Source: Pseudomonadota bacterium
Lineage (GTDB): Bacteria > Tectomicrobia > Entotheonellia > Entotheonellales > Entotheonellaceae
Direction: 5' to 3'
NCBI GenBank assembly: GCA_005777235.1
Contig: SXND01000011.1
Location: 1 to 45,986 of the forward strand
Length of the DNA: 45,986 bases
The number at the start of each line of letters is the position of its first letter. Within the stretch, counting starts at the first letter, position 1. A program made the position numbers and the translations under genes. This document shows, one piece after another, positions 27,242 through 35,743 of the stretch. The notes beneath the pieces were generated by a model. The model saw nothing but the letters and a program-made list of their open reading frames with translations. It made no database searches and was not told the origin of the DNA.

Positions 27242-27312
27242 TGGGGAGTCGTCCAACGGTAGGACTCCAGACTCTGGATCTGGCTATCTAGGTTCAAATC
27301 CTGGCTCCCCAG
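27242..27312 (+). tRNA. tRNA-Gln (CTG)
   Basis: The acceptor arm TGGGGAG pairs with CTCCCCA. The anticodon stem CCAGA/TCTGG encloses loop CTCTGGA with anticodon CTG. The T-arm contains GGTTCAAATCC. The discriminator is G and CCA is not encoded. Confidence 0.93.
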
Positions 27313-27327
27313 TCTGTGCATATTCGT

Positions 27328-27399
27328 GGCCCTATCGTCTAGCGGTTAGGATATCGGCCTCTCACGCCGAAGACACGGGTTCGATTCCCGTTAGGGCTA
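27328..27399 (+). tRNA. tRNA-Glu (CTC)
   Basis: The acceptor GGCCCTA pairs with TAGGGCT (one G-T pair). The D-arm carries TAGCGGTTAGGA. The anticodon loop CTCTCAC gives anticodon CTC. The T-arm ACGGG-TTCGATT-CCCGT is intact. It lies 15 bp after tRNA-Gln and is probably cotranscribed with it. Confidence 0.93.
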
Positions 27400-27580
27400 C
27401 TGTCTCGTTGCTGTACTTGCCTCGCAGCTCCAAACTCCTGTATGGCCTCCTCTCTACGATATAACGCTTTTGCCTGTCATCTTGCTGCCGATTCCCTGCG
27501 GTGTTTGTGTTATGATCATGGCAGCATACATGGTGAATACCAACGAGTGAACGCTCTCCTTAAGTAGGTACCAGTCTGTC

Positions 27581-29050
27581 ATGATCACACTACGCATTCG
27601 AGGTCTCTACGCTGCGGCTTTGACGTCCCTCTTTCATCGCTACCCAGATGTGTGCGAGGTGGTACAGCCTGATGACGAAATCCAGGCGCGTGTCGACCAG
27701 GCATGGCGTACGGATACTCCTGACGTGACCATCGACGATCAGCCTGAGTCGCGGGGCAGTCGCGATATGCTCCGTGTGGCTGGCCCTGCCGATGCGGTGG
27801 AGCGGCTCCTGCAACTCCTGCACACCCATTGTCCCGATGCCGTGATCCGCCGCGAGAGTTCGCAGGTGGGCGCGACGTATATGGGCCTCGTCGGGGTGGT
27901 CAGTCGGATACGGCGCCAGGCGGTGGTGTATCTGGGGGAGGAACGCGCCGGGCTGCTGGTGCTGCGCTATGACGACCGCGAGGTGCGCGTCGGGTCCTAT
28001 CTGCCGGTGCGCATTGAAGCCATGACCTCTGAAGGCGATGATCGGCCCCAACTCAGCGCGGTCATGAGCGTGGCCGGGCAATATGCCGTGCTGACCTCCT
28101 CGCCTTCCGTCAAGCTTAGTAAACAAATCAGTGATGTGGAGACCCGTGAGCGTCTGACGCGACTGGGTGAAGCCCAACCTACCGAGGGCTGGGGCATTCT
28201 GTGGCGGACTGCCGCCCAACATGCCGAGGAACAGCTCCTGGTCCAAGAAATCGCCCAATTGACGCGCAACGCCCGCGAGGTGCAAACGCGTATCAAGGCC
28301 ACCACCACCGTGGGCTATCTCTACGGCGGCGATATGGTCTCCCACGTGTTTCTGGCTGGGCAGGCGAAAGCCGCCTGCGATACCCTGCGGGCGGACATCC
28401 TTCCGACGTTGCCGGGGCATCATAAATACAAAGCGCAAGGGGAACTGTACGGCGTGATTGTGGACGCCCTGGAAAAGGAGTTGCCCCCAGATGTGCTGCG
28501 CACCCGCACGGCCAGTCTCAATGTGCTGTCGAGCCTGAACGCCATGCAGCTGCCCCTGGACGCGCACCTGCGCTTTCTCGTGCGCGATCTCGACGGGCGT
28601 GTCACCGAGGCCGGCACCGGCCAGCGTCTCACCTATGATCTCGATGATGGCTGGGTCGAGGTGCGGGAAACGCTGCCCGATGAGGACAGTTATCCCCCGC
28701 TGCTCGATGTGGTCAAACAGCCTGGGGATTACACGGTCACCCGTTTCCGCGAAGGCAGTTGGAGCTATACGACGCGGTTTTACAGCCGTGAGGGCACGTG
28801 GAAGGGGGATTACGCCAGCCTGACGACGCCCATTGCCATTTTTTCTGATCAACTGCACCTGGTCAATCTGCACGTCGCTGGCCACTACAGTCCGCAGCAG
28901 GCGCCGGCCTTCGCCGGCTTTGCCGGCTTGCAGGAGTTACACCGTCAAGGCGTGATCAGCACCGCCATGCTCGATACGGTGCAAGCAGAAAGCGCCGCGA
29001 TCTTGGAGCAATGGCATCGTGCCGCCGCCGCAGACGGTGCGTCCGCTTAA
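27581..29050 (+). CDS. FAU-1-like RNase E/G-type protein with DUF402 domain
   Basis: A 489-aa soluble protein. The middle (GVVSRIRRQAVVYLGEERAGLLVL; GYLYGGDMVSHVF) resembles RNase E/G-type S1-like and catalytic regions. The C-terminal part (RFREGSWSYTTRFYSREGTWKGDYASLTTPIAIF, given here only as a landmark at about residues 385-420) resembles DUF402. That combination is the arrangement of FAU-1, an AU-rich RNA-binding ribonuclease known mainly from archaea. It follows two tRNA genes, which may hint at an RNA-processing role. Its stop overlaps by 4 bp the stop of a small convergent gene. The family call is by recognition of domain order, without alignment. Confidence 0.65.
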   Translation: MITLRIRGLYAAALTSLFHRYPDVCEVVQPDDEIQARVDQAWRTDTPDVTIDDQPESRGSRDMLRVAGPADAVERLLQLLHTHCPDAVIRRESSQVGATYMGLVGVVSRIRRQAVVYLGEERAGLLVLRYDDREVRVGSYLPVRIEAMTSEGDDRPQLSAVMSVAGQYAVLTSSPSVKLSKQISDVETRERLTRLGEAQPTEGWGILWRTAAQHAEEQLLVQEIAQLTRNAREVQTRIKATTTVGYLYGGDMVSHVFLAGQAKAACDTLRADILPTLPGHHKYKAQGELYGVIVDALEKELPPDVLRTRTASLNVLSSLNAMQLPLDAHLRFLVRDLDGRVTEAGTGQRLTYDLDDGWVEVRETLPDEDSYPPLLDVVKQPGDYTVTRFREGSWSYTTRFYSREGTWKGDYASLTTPIAIFSDQLHLVNLHVAGHYSPQQAPAFAGFAGLQELHRQGVISTAMLDTVQAESAAILEQWHRAAAADGASA

Positions 29051-29280
29051 TCGTCCGTCACGGTTGGGAGCTGCCGGGCCAGCCAATGGCACAGGGCACA
29101 GCGCATCGCCCAGGTGTCACATCCGGGCGAAGTCCATTCGAAGGCGCCCCAACCAATCCACCAGTAAAAGCGCCCGCAATAATCGCAGTGTTGGCACAAG
29201 CGCCGCGTGTGCAACCCCATGCCAACGAGTGCAGCGAGGGTGAGCCCCAGGGCCACGTACAAGACATCCGTGAGTCTCAT
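29047..29280 (-). CDS. Small cysteine-rich membrane protein
   Basis: A 77-aa protein with one N-terminal helix (VLYVALGLTLAALVGMGL), then CQHCDYCGRFYWWIGWGAFEW and two more Cys (CALCHW). The paired cysteines suggest a metal site in a membrane-anchored domain. Its ATG overlaps the stop of the upstream gene as ATGA, which supports a real two-gene operon. The family is not recognised. Confidence 0.55.
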   Translation of the reverse strand: MRLTDVLYVALGLTLAALVGMGLHTRRLCQHCDYCGRFYWWIGWGAFEWTSPGCDTWAMRCALCHWLARQLPTVTDD

Positions 29281-29546
29281 CCGCGTGGCCCTGCGGGTGG
29301 GTACGGGCGCCGGGCTGGTGTGAGCAGCATCGGTTCACGCCAGATCAGCGGCGCTTCGTCGGGAAACAACGTGTGCCAGCGGCGCTGCAGGGCCTCCAGG
29401 GCTTCCTGGCGTGTCGTATACGTGTGGCGTAGATACACCGTCGGGTACAGACGGTCGGGGACAAAGGCTTGCAGGGTAGCCTGCCACGTGTCCTCACGCT
29501 CGGCAAGCGTCAATTCAAAGCGTCGCGTGTCCCGAAACAGTACCAT
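29277..29546 (-). CDS. Small uncharacterised protein
   Basis: An 89-aa soluble protein starting MVLFRDTRRFELTL and containing YPTVYLRHTYTTRQEALEALQRRW. Alternating strands and a final helix are likely. ATG 29546 is chosen because GGAGGAG lies 6 bases before it; an upstream GTG in frame would overlap that site. It is coupled by ATGA to the small cysteine-rich gene. No family is recognised. Confidence 0.55.
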   Translation of the reverse strand: MVLFRDTRRFELTLAEREDTWQATLQAFVPDRLYPTVYLRHTYTTRQEALEALQRRWHTLFPDEAPLIWREPMLLTPARRPYPPAGPRG

Positions 29547-29767
29547 GGTGCGCTCCTCCACTCGCCAGTAGTCATGCGTGCACAGCCCAGACCAAGCGCG
29601 GCTGGCACGTTGCCACTGCGCGGCCCCTGGCGTGCGTGTGGTGCCAGCTGCGGGGCGGTAGTTTACAAGAGCTACGCCATGATTACCAGCCGAGCTTGGG
29701 CACGCACATGGGCTCTGGGCCGTAGCGCGTTGACCATTCCCACACCTCCAGGGGACACTGCTTCGCT

Positions 29768-31345
29768 ATGCGCACCCTATCACCGCGTGTGTCACCTGCC
29801 CCTCCTGCTTCCCGCTGGGCTTTGGCCCTCACCATCCTATTAGGCCAGGTAACGATGGCCTTCAGCATGTTCGCTGTGGCGGTGGCCCTGCCCAATATTA
29901 TGTCGGCGCTCAATGGGGATGTTACCACCATTCATTGGGTCATGACCGGTTTTCAGATTGCCCGCACCGTCCCCATGCCCGCCATGGGCTGGCTGAGCAG
30001 CTTGATGGGCCATCGGAACTTGTATATCACCGGCTTACTGATGACCGTCGTGGGCACGATATGCTGCGGCATGGCCTGGAATCTGGAATCGCTTATTTGC
30101 TTCCGCGTGCTGCAAGGTTTGGGGGCAGCGCCCGCCCAGGTCACGGGTATGATTCTCCTCTATGAAGCCTTCCCGCCGGGACAGCGCGGCATGGTGTTAG
30201 GGCTGTTGCTGTTGGCGGGCTCCCTGGGGCCGACAATTGGACCGTCCCTCGGAGGGTATCTGGTCGAAGCCTACAGCTGGCGGGCGATGTTCTACCTGTC
30301 ACTCCCGACCGCGGTACTGAGTTTTATTCTGACCCCTCTCGTCTTGCCACGGACTGCCAAACCACCCCGTCCCGCCCTCGATGCCTGGGGACTGCTCACC
30401 ATGGCGATCTGGGTGGTTACCTTACTCCTGGCCATCTCGCAGGGACAGCGCGAAGGCTGGGATTCCACCTATATCCGCACCCTGTTTGCCCTGGCTGGGC
30501 TCTTCTTTGTGCTCTTTGTCTGGATTGAAACCTGGGGCGCACATCCCTTTGTGGATTTGCGGCTGTACCGCAACGTCCGTTTTGTGATTGCCTCGCTGGC
30601 GGCCTTTCTGTTCGACGCCGCCTTTAACGGGGCCAATTTTGTCGTGGCTCTGCTGCTGCAGCAAGCCTTTCATTTTACCCCCACGCAAGCCGGGCTCATC
30701 CTGGCGCCAGGAGCCATTGCCATGGGGGTGGTGGGGCTGGGAGCCGGGCGGGTGGCGGATCGTCTGGAACCACGCGTGCCTATTTTTTGCGGCCTGGCGC
30801 TGCAAGCGGCGGCGATGTATGCCCTGGGCTACACAACCGCCGAACATGGCACGGGCTGGCTCACCTTCCTGGTGATTCTCTACCGCACCTCGTTTGGCTG
30901 TGTGTATACCCCACTCACCAGTATCATTCTCAAGACGTTGCCACCGGATCGGCTCAGCATGGGCTCAGGACTCGATGGCATTCACCGCGGCTTTGGCAGC
31001 GCTTTCGGCATTGCTATCGGCAGTATGGTGGTCGAGCGCAACACGGCGGCCCATGTGCTCGCCCTTGGTAGCCAACACGAGCTGCAGAGCCTGAGTGTGC
31101 AGGAAGCGACCGGCACTGTCTCCGCGGTGCTGACCGCCGCCGGGCAGGCGCATACGCCGGCCGAGGCTCTGGTAGTCGTCAACGAGCATCTCCGGCAGAC
31201 GGCGCAGATTACGGCGTATCAGGACACCTTTCTGGTGCTGTGCGGTCTCACCCTGTTGGCCGTGCCGCCAGCGTTGCTGTCCCGTCTCACACCGACGGCG
31301 CCACGGGCCAAGACCATCAGCACTCCGGCCACCGTGGCGCGTTGA
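29768..31345 (+). CDS. MFS drug exporter, DHA2 (EmrB/QacA) family
   Basis: A 525-aa transporter with about 14 hydrophobic helices. The first loop and motif regions (FAVAVALPNIMSAL; WVMTGFQIARTVPMPAMGWL) and motif C-like GSLGPTIGPSLGGYL in helix 5 place it in the 14-helix DHA2 proton antiporters. It would expel hydrophobic or amphipathic compounds using the proton gradient. No HlyD-type adaptor or regulator lies beside it. It ends 33 bp before the Memo-family gene. Confidence 0.88.
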   Translation: MRTLSPRVSPAPPASRWALALTILLGQVTMAFSMFAVAVALPNIMSALNGDVTTIHWVMTGFQIARTVPMPAMGWLSSLMGHRNLYITGLLMTVVGTICCGMAWNLESLICFRVLQGLGAAPAQVTGMILLYEAFPPGQRGMVLGLLLLAGSLGPTIGPSLGGYLVEAYSWRAMFYLSLPTAVLSFILTPLVLPRTAKPPRPALDAWGLLTMAIWVVTLLLAISQGQREGWDSTYIRTLFALAGLFFVLFVWIETWGAHPFVDLRLYRNVRFVIASLAAFLFDAAFNGANFVVALLLQQAFHFTPTQAGLILAPGAIAMGVVGLGAGRVADRLEPRVPIFCGLALQAAAMYALGYTTAEHGTGWLTFLVILYRTSFGCVYTPLTSIILKTLPPDRLSMGSGLDGIHRGFGSAFGIAIGSMVVERNTAAHVLALGSQHELQSLSVQEATGTVSAVLTAAGQAHTPAEALVVVNEHLRQTAQITAYQDTFLVLCGLTLLAVPPALLSRLTPTAPRAKTISTPATVAR

Positions 31346-31378
31346 CGCTCGACCACGTTTGCAGTATGCTTGCGCATT

Positions 31379-32608
31379 ATGGCACTACCGACCTTACGAT
31401 CTATCGACGCGTTTCCTGTCGAGCAACAAGGCCAGCAGTATATCTGCTTGCGTGACCCTGACGGTGTCGTCGCGCATCAGATCCTGCTCACGCCCCCGGC
31501 TTTTTTTATTGCCTGCCAGCTGGATGGTCATCATGATGTGGTGGATATTCAGGCGGCCTTTGCCCAGCACTTCGGTGGGCATCGCCTGCGCCCGGAGGAC
31601 ATCACGCAGGTGGTGCAGTATCTCGACGAGCAGGGTTTTCTGCACACAGCCCGTTTTGTGGCCTTGCAGCAGCGTATCGTCGACGAGTTTACCACCTCGC
31701 CCGTGCGTCCAGCGTATCTGGCGGGCGCCTCATACCCGGAGCAGCCGGCGCAACTGCGCGCCTTACTCGACGACTTCTTTGTCCGTGATGGTGGCCCTGG
31801 CGCCTGGCGTGATGGCGGACGGCGGGACGTGCCACCGGCACGGTGTCTGATTGCGCCGCACATTGACTTTCACCGTGGTGGCCACGCCTATGCCCACGGG
31901 TATTGGCACTGGTATCAACACGGCCAGCCGACCACGGTGTTCATTTTCGGGGTGGCGCATGCCTCACCGCCCGTGCCGTTTGTGCTGACCAGGAAGCACT
32001 TTGCCACGCCCTTTGGCGTGTTGCAGACCGATCAGGAGATCGTCCGGCGCCTGGAAGCCGTGTGCACCTGGGATCCGTATGCCTATGAGATGGTGCAGCG
32101 CACGGAGCATTCCATCGAGTTTCAGGCGGTGATGCTGTCGTATCTGTACGGTGATGCTGTGCGCATTGTGCCCATTCTGTGCGCCGCCTTTGGGGGGCCG
32201 TTGGCGTTATCACCGCACACTCCTCCGCCAGACGTTGAGGCGTTTCTGGAGGTCTGCCGCGACGTGGTTGATGCGGCCCCGGGTCGGGTGAGCGTCATTG
32301 CTGGGGCCGATCTGGCGCATGTCGGGCGACGCTTTGGCGACGCGTTTGATATTGACGACCACATTGTCCGGCAGGTCGATGGGCGGGACCGTGAGGATCT
32401 GCATCATGCTCTAGCCGGCGACGCCCTGGGCTTTTACCACTCGGTACTGCGGGATGACAATGCGCGGCGTGTCTGCGGCCTCAATTGTATTTACGCGGCC
32501 CTCAAGGCGGTAGACGGCGTTGGTGGGCGTGGCGCCATGCTGCATTACGACTATGCGCATGACCCGGCGGGCGGGATTGTGTCGTTTGCCAATGTCCTGT
32601 TTGTATGA
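31379..32608 (+). CDS. Memo-family protein (AmmeMemoRadiSam system B) with N-terminal extension
   Basis: A 409-aa protein. Residues about 110-409 form the Memo domain, related to extradiol dioxygenases, with the expected metal-ligand-like histidines (APHIDFHRGG, FGVAHASP), EHSIEFQ and GADLAHVGRRFG. Residues 1-95 form a helical, PqqD/winged-helix-like extension (DVVDIQAAFAQHFGG). In other bacteria Memo proteins occur with AMMECR1 and radical-SAM genes, which are not here. The function is unknown. ATG 31379 is chosen over an in-frame TTG at 31370. Confidence 0.8.
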   Translation: MALPTLRSIDAFPVEQQGQQYICLRDPDGVVAHQILLTPPAFFIACQLDGHHDVVDIQAAFAQHFGGHRLRPEDITQVVQYLDEQGFLHTARFVALQQRIVDEFTTSPVRPAYLAGASYPEQPAQLRALLDDFFVRDGGPGAWRDGGRRDVPPARCLIAPHIDFHRGGHAYAHGYWHWYQHGQPTTVFIFGVAHASPPVPFVLTRKHFATPFGVLQTDQEIVRRLEAVCTWDPYAYEMVQRTEHSIEFQAVMLSYLYGDAVRIVPILCAAFGGPLALSPHTPPPDVEAFLEVCRDVVDAAPGRVSVIAGADLAHVGRRFGDAFDIDDHIVRQVDGRDREDLHHALAGDALGFYHSVLRDDNARRVCGLNCIYAALKAVDGVGGRGAMLHYDYAHDPAGGIVSFANVLFV

Positions 32609-32613
32609 GGGCA

Positions 32614-32643
32614 TTGACGAGGGCCACACATTCCTTGTATAGT
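32614..32643 (+). promoter_or_regulatory. Sigma-70-type promoter for tRNA-His
   Basis: TTGACG (32614-32619), an 18-bp spacer and TATAGT (32638-32643). Transcription should start about 15 bp before the tRNA. It may also read into the RiPP cyclase gene 72 bp beyond the tRNA. Confidence 0.6.
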
Positions 32644-32664
32644 TACCGTCTCTTGCATCGCTGT

Positions 32665-32738
32665 GGTGGGCGTAGCTCAGTTGGCAGAGCACTGGATTGT
32701 GGCTCCAGAGGTCGCGGGTTCAAGACCCGTCGCTCACC
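32665..32738 (+). tRNA. tRNA-His (GTG)
   Basis: The acceptor GTGGGCG pairs with CGCTCAC. An extra 5' G at 32665 sits opposite discriminator C, as expected for tRNA-His. The anticodon stem CTGGA/TCCAG holds loop TTGTGGC with anticodon GTG. The T-arm is GCGGG-TTCAAGA-CCCGT. CCA is not encoded. Confidence 0.94.
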
Positions 32739-32810
32739 CTTCCCACTTCCTTCCGTGTATGAGCTGTCTCCCTGTCCGACTCACCTTTTTGGCCAAGATA
32801 AGAGTGTTTG

Positions 32811-34706
32811 ATGAGCGGTATTATGGGTCTGTTCCACGTGAACGACGCCCCTGTCGCCATGGAGGATCTCCGCACCATGCATGCGGCTATGGCGCACTGG
32901 GGATCTGATGGTGCGGGGGAGTGGTGCGAAGGGTCGGCAGGCCTGGGACATGGCTTACTCTTCAACACGCCAGAGGCGGTGTACGAACGCTTGCCGTATG
33001 CGACAGCCGATGGCCGTCTGGTGATCACCGCGGCGGCGCGGCTGGATAATCGGGACGAGTTATGGGAGGCGTTGGGCATAGCGCACGTTGACCGTGCCAC
33101 GATGCCCGACAGTGCGATCATTTTGCGTGCCTATGAACGCTGGGGGGAGGCATGCCCGGATCATCTCCTGGGCGATTGGTCCTTCGCGGTATGGCATCGG
33201 CACGAGCGTCGTCTGTTCCTGGCGCGTGATCATCATGGCAACACGGCACTGTATTACGTCAACGATGGGCGGCGTTTCGCTTTTGCCTCGGATCGCAAGG
33301 CCCTGCTAGCCCTGCCCGGCATGCCTCGGCGGTTGAATGAGTTCTATCTGGCGCAGGTGCTGGTGGCATGGAATGCTCGCCACGGGTCAGATACCATCTA
33401 CCTGGATCTGCATCGCCTGCCGCCGGCACACGCTATGATGGTCACGCCCGATGGCGTGCGTATCTGGCGCTACTGGCGCCTGGAAGATACGCCTGAGGTG
33501 CATCTGCCCAATGATGAAGCCTACGTCGAAGCGTTTCTTGACGTCTTGCGCCAGGCCGTGCAATGTCGGCTGCGCAGCTATCGGCCTGTCGGGGCCACCC
33601 TCAGTGGTGGACTGGACTCTGGATCAGTGACGGCACTGGCCGCTCGTGCCCTGGCGCGGGAGAACAAAGGGCTGATCGCCTTCACCTCGGTGCCGTTGTA
33701 CGACGTGACCCACACAGTGCCGGCACGGCTTTTTGGCGACGAATGGCCGTTTGCCACGGCGACGGCCCGTTATGCCGGCGTGGTCGATCACATTCCTATT
33801 CGAGCTGCGGAAGTTAGTCCTCTTGCTGGTATCCGGCGTATGCTGGATATCCACGGAGAACCGATTCTGGGTTCCGGCAATCTCTACTGGATTGTGGCGC
33901 TCTTGGCCACAGCGCAGCAGCACGGCGTGGGGACGTTGTTGACTGGTCAACTGGGCAATGCCACTATTTCATGGGCTGGCCTGCCCTCGAGTGTGTCCCT
34001 GCGGTCCTACATCAATTTTGGAGCATATCGACAGGCTGTGCGTGAGAAATTGCTGAGGCCTCTCGTGCCACTATGGCTTCATAGGCACTATGTGAATTGG
34101 CATCTATTCGGGAGCTGGCGCTTGCAATCCCAACCATGGCGCTCTCGTGCAGCCATCCATCCAGACTTGGCGCTGCGTCTGCACCTGCGCCAGCATATGG
34201 CCGCGGCGGGGTACGATCCGCTCTTGGGGCAGCAGTGGGGGACGGCACGCCAGAGACGTTGGGCTACACTGCGACCTGGTGCCAGCATGGCCGGAGCGTT
34301 TACTGCCGAAAATGGGGCCGCCTACGGCCTTGAAGTCCGTGACCCTACCCAGGATACCCGCGTGATGGCTTTCACGCTGGGCGTGCCAGATCAGCAATGG
34401 CGGGGTACAATGGATCGCTGGCTGCTGCGCCGAGCTATGGGCGGTTTGCTGCCGGACGAGGTGCGCTTGAATCCGCGCAAGGGCCGACAAGCAGGCGACG
34501 TCATCCAGCGTATTCGGCAGCACGCCCAGGAAGTGACGGCGGCCCTGGCTGTCCTCCAGGAGTGCCCAGAGGCTCTCGCGTACCTGGATTTGCCGTATAT
34601 GCGGCAGGTGTACAATACTTTGTTGGAACGCCAGAATGTGGCAATCACTGCCCAGGCGGCGGTGATCCTACTCCGTGGTCTCTGTGCTGGACTCTTCCTG
34701 GTGTAA
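32811..34706 (+). CDS. Asparagine-synthetase-like lasso-peptide cyclase (C protein)
   Basis: A 631-aa protein with an N-terminal class II glutaminase-like domain and a C-terminal AsnB ATP-pyrophosphatase domain (SGGLDSGS at 265-272). True asparagine synthetases have Cys2 as nucleophile. Here the start reads MSGIMGLF, with Ser2, so ammonia release from glutamine is unlikely. That is characteristic of lasso cyclases, which adenylate an Asp/Glu side chain of the precursor and join it to the core N-terminus. The C-terminal motifs LEVRDPTQDTRVMAF and RKGRQAGD also fit this group. The putative precursor gene begins 90 bp downstream. It starts 72 bp after tRNA-His. Confidence 0.75.
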   Translation: MSGIMGLFHVNDAPVAMEDLRTMHAAMAHWGSDGAGEWCEGSAGLGHGLLFNTPEAVYERLPYATADGRLVITAAARLDNRDELWEALGIAHVDRATMPDSAIILRAYERWGEACPDHLLGDWSFAVWHRHERRLFLARDHHGNTALYYVNDGRRFAFASDRKALLALPGMPRRLNEFYLAQVLVAWNARHGSDTIYLDLHRLPPAHAMMVTPDGVRIWRYWRLEDTPEVHLPNDEAYVEAFLDVLRQAVQCRLRSYRPVGATLSGGLDSGSVTALAARALARENKGLIAFTSVPLYDVTHTVPARLFGDEWPFATATARYAGVVDHIPIRAAEVSPLAGIRRMLDIHGEPILGSGNLYWIVALLATAQQHGVGTLLTGQLGNATISWAGLPSSVSLRSYINFGAYRQAVREKLLRPLVPLWLHRHYVNWHLFGSWRLQSQPWRSRAAIHPDLALRLHLRQHMAAAGYDPLLGQQWGTARQRRWATLRPGASMAGAFTAENGAAYGLEVRDPTQDTRVMAFTLGVPDQQWRGTMDRWLLRRAMGGLLPDEVRLNPRKGRQAGDVIQRIRQHAQEVTAALAVLQECPEALAYLDLPYMRQVYNTLLERQNVAITAQAAVILLRGLCAGLFLV

Positions 34707-34796
34707 GACACGGAGGGTGTCTACTGTGTGGCGTGTGTGCCGATGCAGTATGTAGCGTTGTTTGTAGGATAACTGCTGGAAAGGACATAGTAAATC

Positions 34797-34988
34797 ATGG
34801 AACATATACACAATGTAGATGTGGCTGCCGCACGGACCCCAGCACCCCTTGTGAGCGCGCAGGCAGACGAAACGTTGCGCCGCTCCTGGCATAAGCCGCA
34901 GCTGCGACGTAGCGATGTTGGCGTACAGACCCTCGCAAAAGGAGGTGGAGTAAGTGATGCATCATTAACAGGTAGTCCTACAAGTTGA
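34797..34988 (+). CDS. Putative lasso-type RiPP precursor peptide
   Basis: A 63-aa peptide preceded by GGAAAGGA about 12 bases before the ATG. The leader carries W31-x-x-P34-x-L36, the tryptophan version of the YxxPxL recognition motif bound by B1 proteins, and T45 at the penultimate leader position, both hallmarks of lasso precursors. Cutting after L46 gives core AKGGGVSDASLTGSPTS. Ala1 and Asp8 could form an eight-residue ring, leaving a nine-residue tail rich in Ser and Thr and ending in Ser. This resembles paeninodin (leader ending T-M, core A-G-P-G..., Asp9 ring, C-terminal Ser phosphorylated by a HPr-kinase-like enzyme). The cleavage and ring sites are inferred. Confidence 0.65.
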   Translation: MEHIHNVDVAAARTPAPLVSAQADETLRRSWHKPQLRRSDVGVQTLAKGGGVSDASLTGSPTS

Positions 34989-35108
34989 TATTCATGCTCG
35001 TGCACTCTGTTGTCTCATGATCATCTGAGATTCGTCTCTATCATGATGGCACGAGGGAAACCTTGAGTATCGCGTCAGGCGTCCAGGCTACCTCTCGGTC
35101 GTTATCCT

Positions 35109-35172
35109 GGTGGTCTCTCTTCTTCGCTCCTAGGCATGCTGGTTTCTTGCCGGCGTGCCTAGGAAAACCACC
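35109..35172 (+). promoter_or_regulatory. Large stem-loop downstream of the precursor gene
   Basis: A 14-bp inner stem (CCTAGGCATGCTGG at 35129-35142 with CCGGCGTGCCTAGG at 35150-35163, two G-U pairs, 7-base loop) sits inside a second pairing, GGTGGT (35109-35114) with ACCACC (35167-35172). It lies 120 bp after the precursor stop and has no T-tract. It could end or stabilise the abundant precursor mRNA, or be part of a small RNA. Confidence 0.5.
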
Positions 35173-35335
35173 TCAGCATGTCTGTGCCAGTCTTTTGGCC
35201 TTGTGCCACCCATACATGAGACCGCCAAGCCGTGCTCTGCGGCTACGACGCTACGGCAATTGCCGAGCCCAATGCCCTGGCATCGTGGTCTTTAAGAGAG
35301 TAAGCCCTCAGTACTCTAAGACAAGGGACGTCGAG

Positions 35336-35553
35336 TGTCAGAAAATTTGACAGGTGACCCATCTAAATCGAGAGCTTTTGTATATAGGTGTTTAACCAGA
35401 TCCGGTCTCGTATTACGAGCAGAAGTGTAAAAAAAGATGACACTGAGCCATCGTGCCGCACTTTACTTTAGAAAGATTGTATAAACAATAAGTTGTGGGA
35501 AAACTCTGCTCATAACCTGCTCTGCTGTCGAGAAATCGTCGGAAAATTTTACA
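35336..35553 (+). promoter_or_regulatory. Three dyad sites TGTCA-N7-TGACA, candidate activator sites
   Basis: The sites are TGTCA-GAAAATT-TGACA (35336-35352), TGTAA-AAAAAGA-TGACA (35426-35442) and CGTCG-GAAAATT-TTACA (35537-35553). All have the same 7-bp spacing; the first and third share the same spacer. They lie roughly 200-410 bp upstream of a sigma-54 promoter, the normal distance for enhancer-binding-protein sites. Confidence 0.5.
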
Positions 35554-35743
35554 CTCGAGAAATGACTCAAGGCCTCGCTGGGCTATAATGCGGGGCGAAC
35601 ACCTGATGTACCCCCAGGGAGGCTATGCAGCCTTCGTGAGGAGTAAACGTGAGAACATGCTTTTGATACTATTGATGTTATGTGAAAAATTGACCATGAA
35701 AAAGTCTAGCATTTTATAATAAGAAAATTTCGGGAATGTGTTA

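Larger units (their letters stand above)
34989..35743. other. Long AT-richer intergenic region with regulatory structure
   Basis: No protein-coding gene is convincing between the precursor and the PEP-CTERM gene (930 bp). The stretch from about 35340 is clearly richer in A and T than the flanks. It contains a strong stem-loop, three copies of a dyad motif, possible sigma-70 boxes (TATAAT at 35584-35589; TTGACC at 35690 with TATAAT at 35715) and the sigma-54 promoter, listed separately. A five-codon GTG frame behind AGGAG near 35640 is too short to call. Confidence 0.6.

Noticed and set aside
27590..28885. 431-codon frame on the minus strand
   Set aside because: It is antisense to the FAU-1-like gene, with no recognisable motif and a composition typical of a shadow frame.
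32811..34706. True asparagine synthetase (asnB) for amino-acid metabolism
   Set aside because: Position 2 is Ser instead of the essential Cys, and the gene is followed by a small leader-type peptide and a PqqD-like gene, so a cyclase role fits better.
35640..35720. Very short reading frames (5 and 20 codons) after AGGAG near 35640
   Set aside because: They are too short, with no conserved peptide character, so they cannot be supported from this sequence alone.
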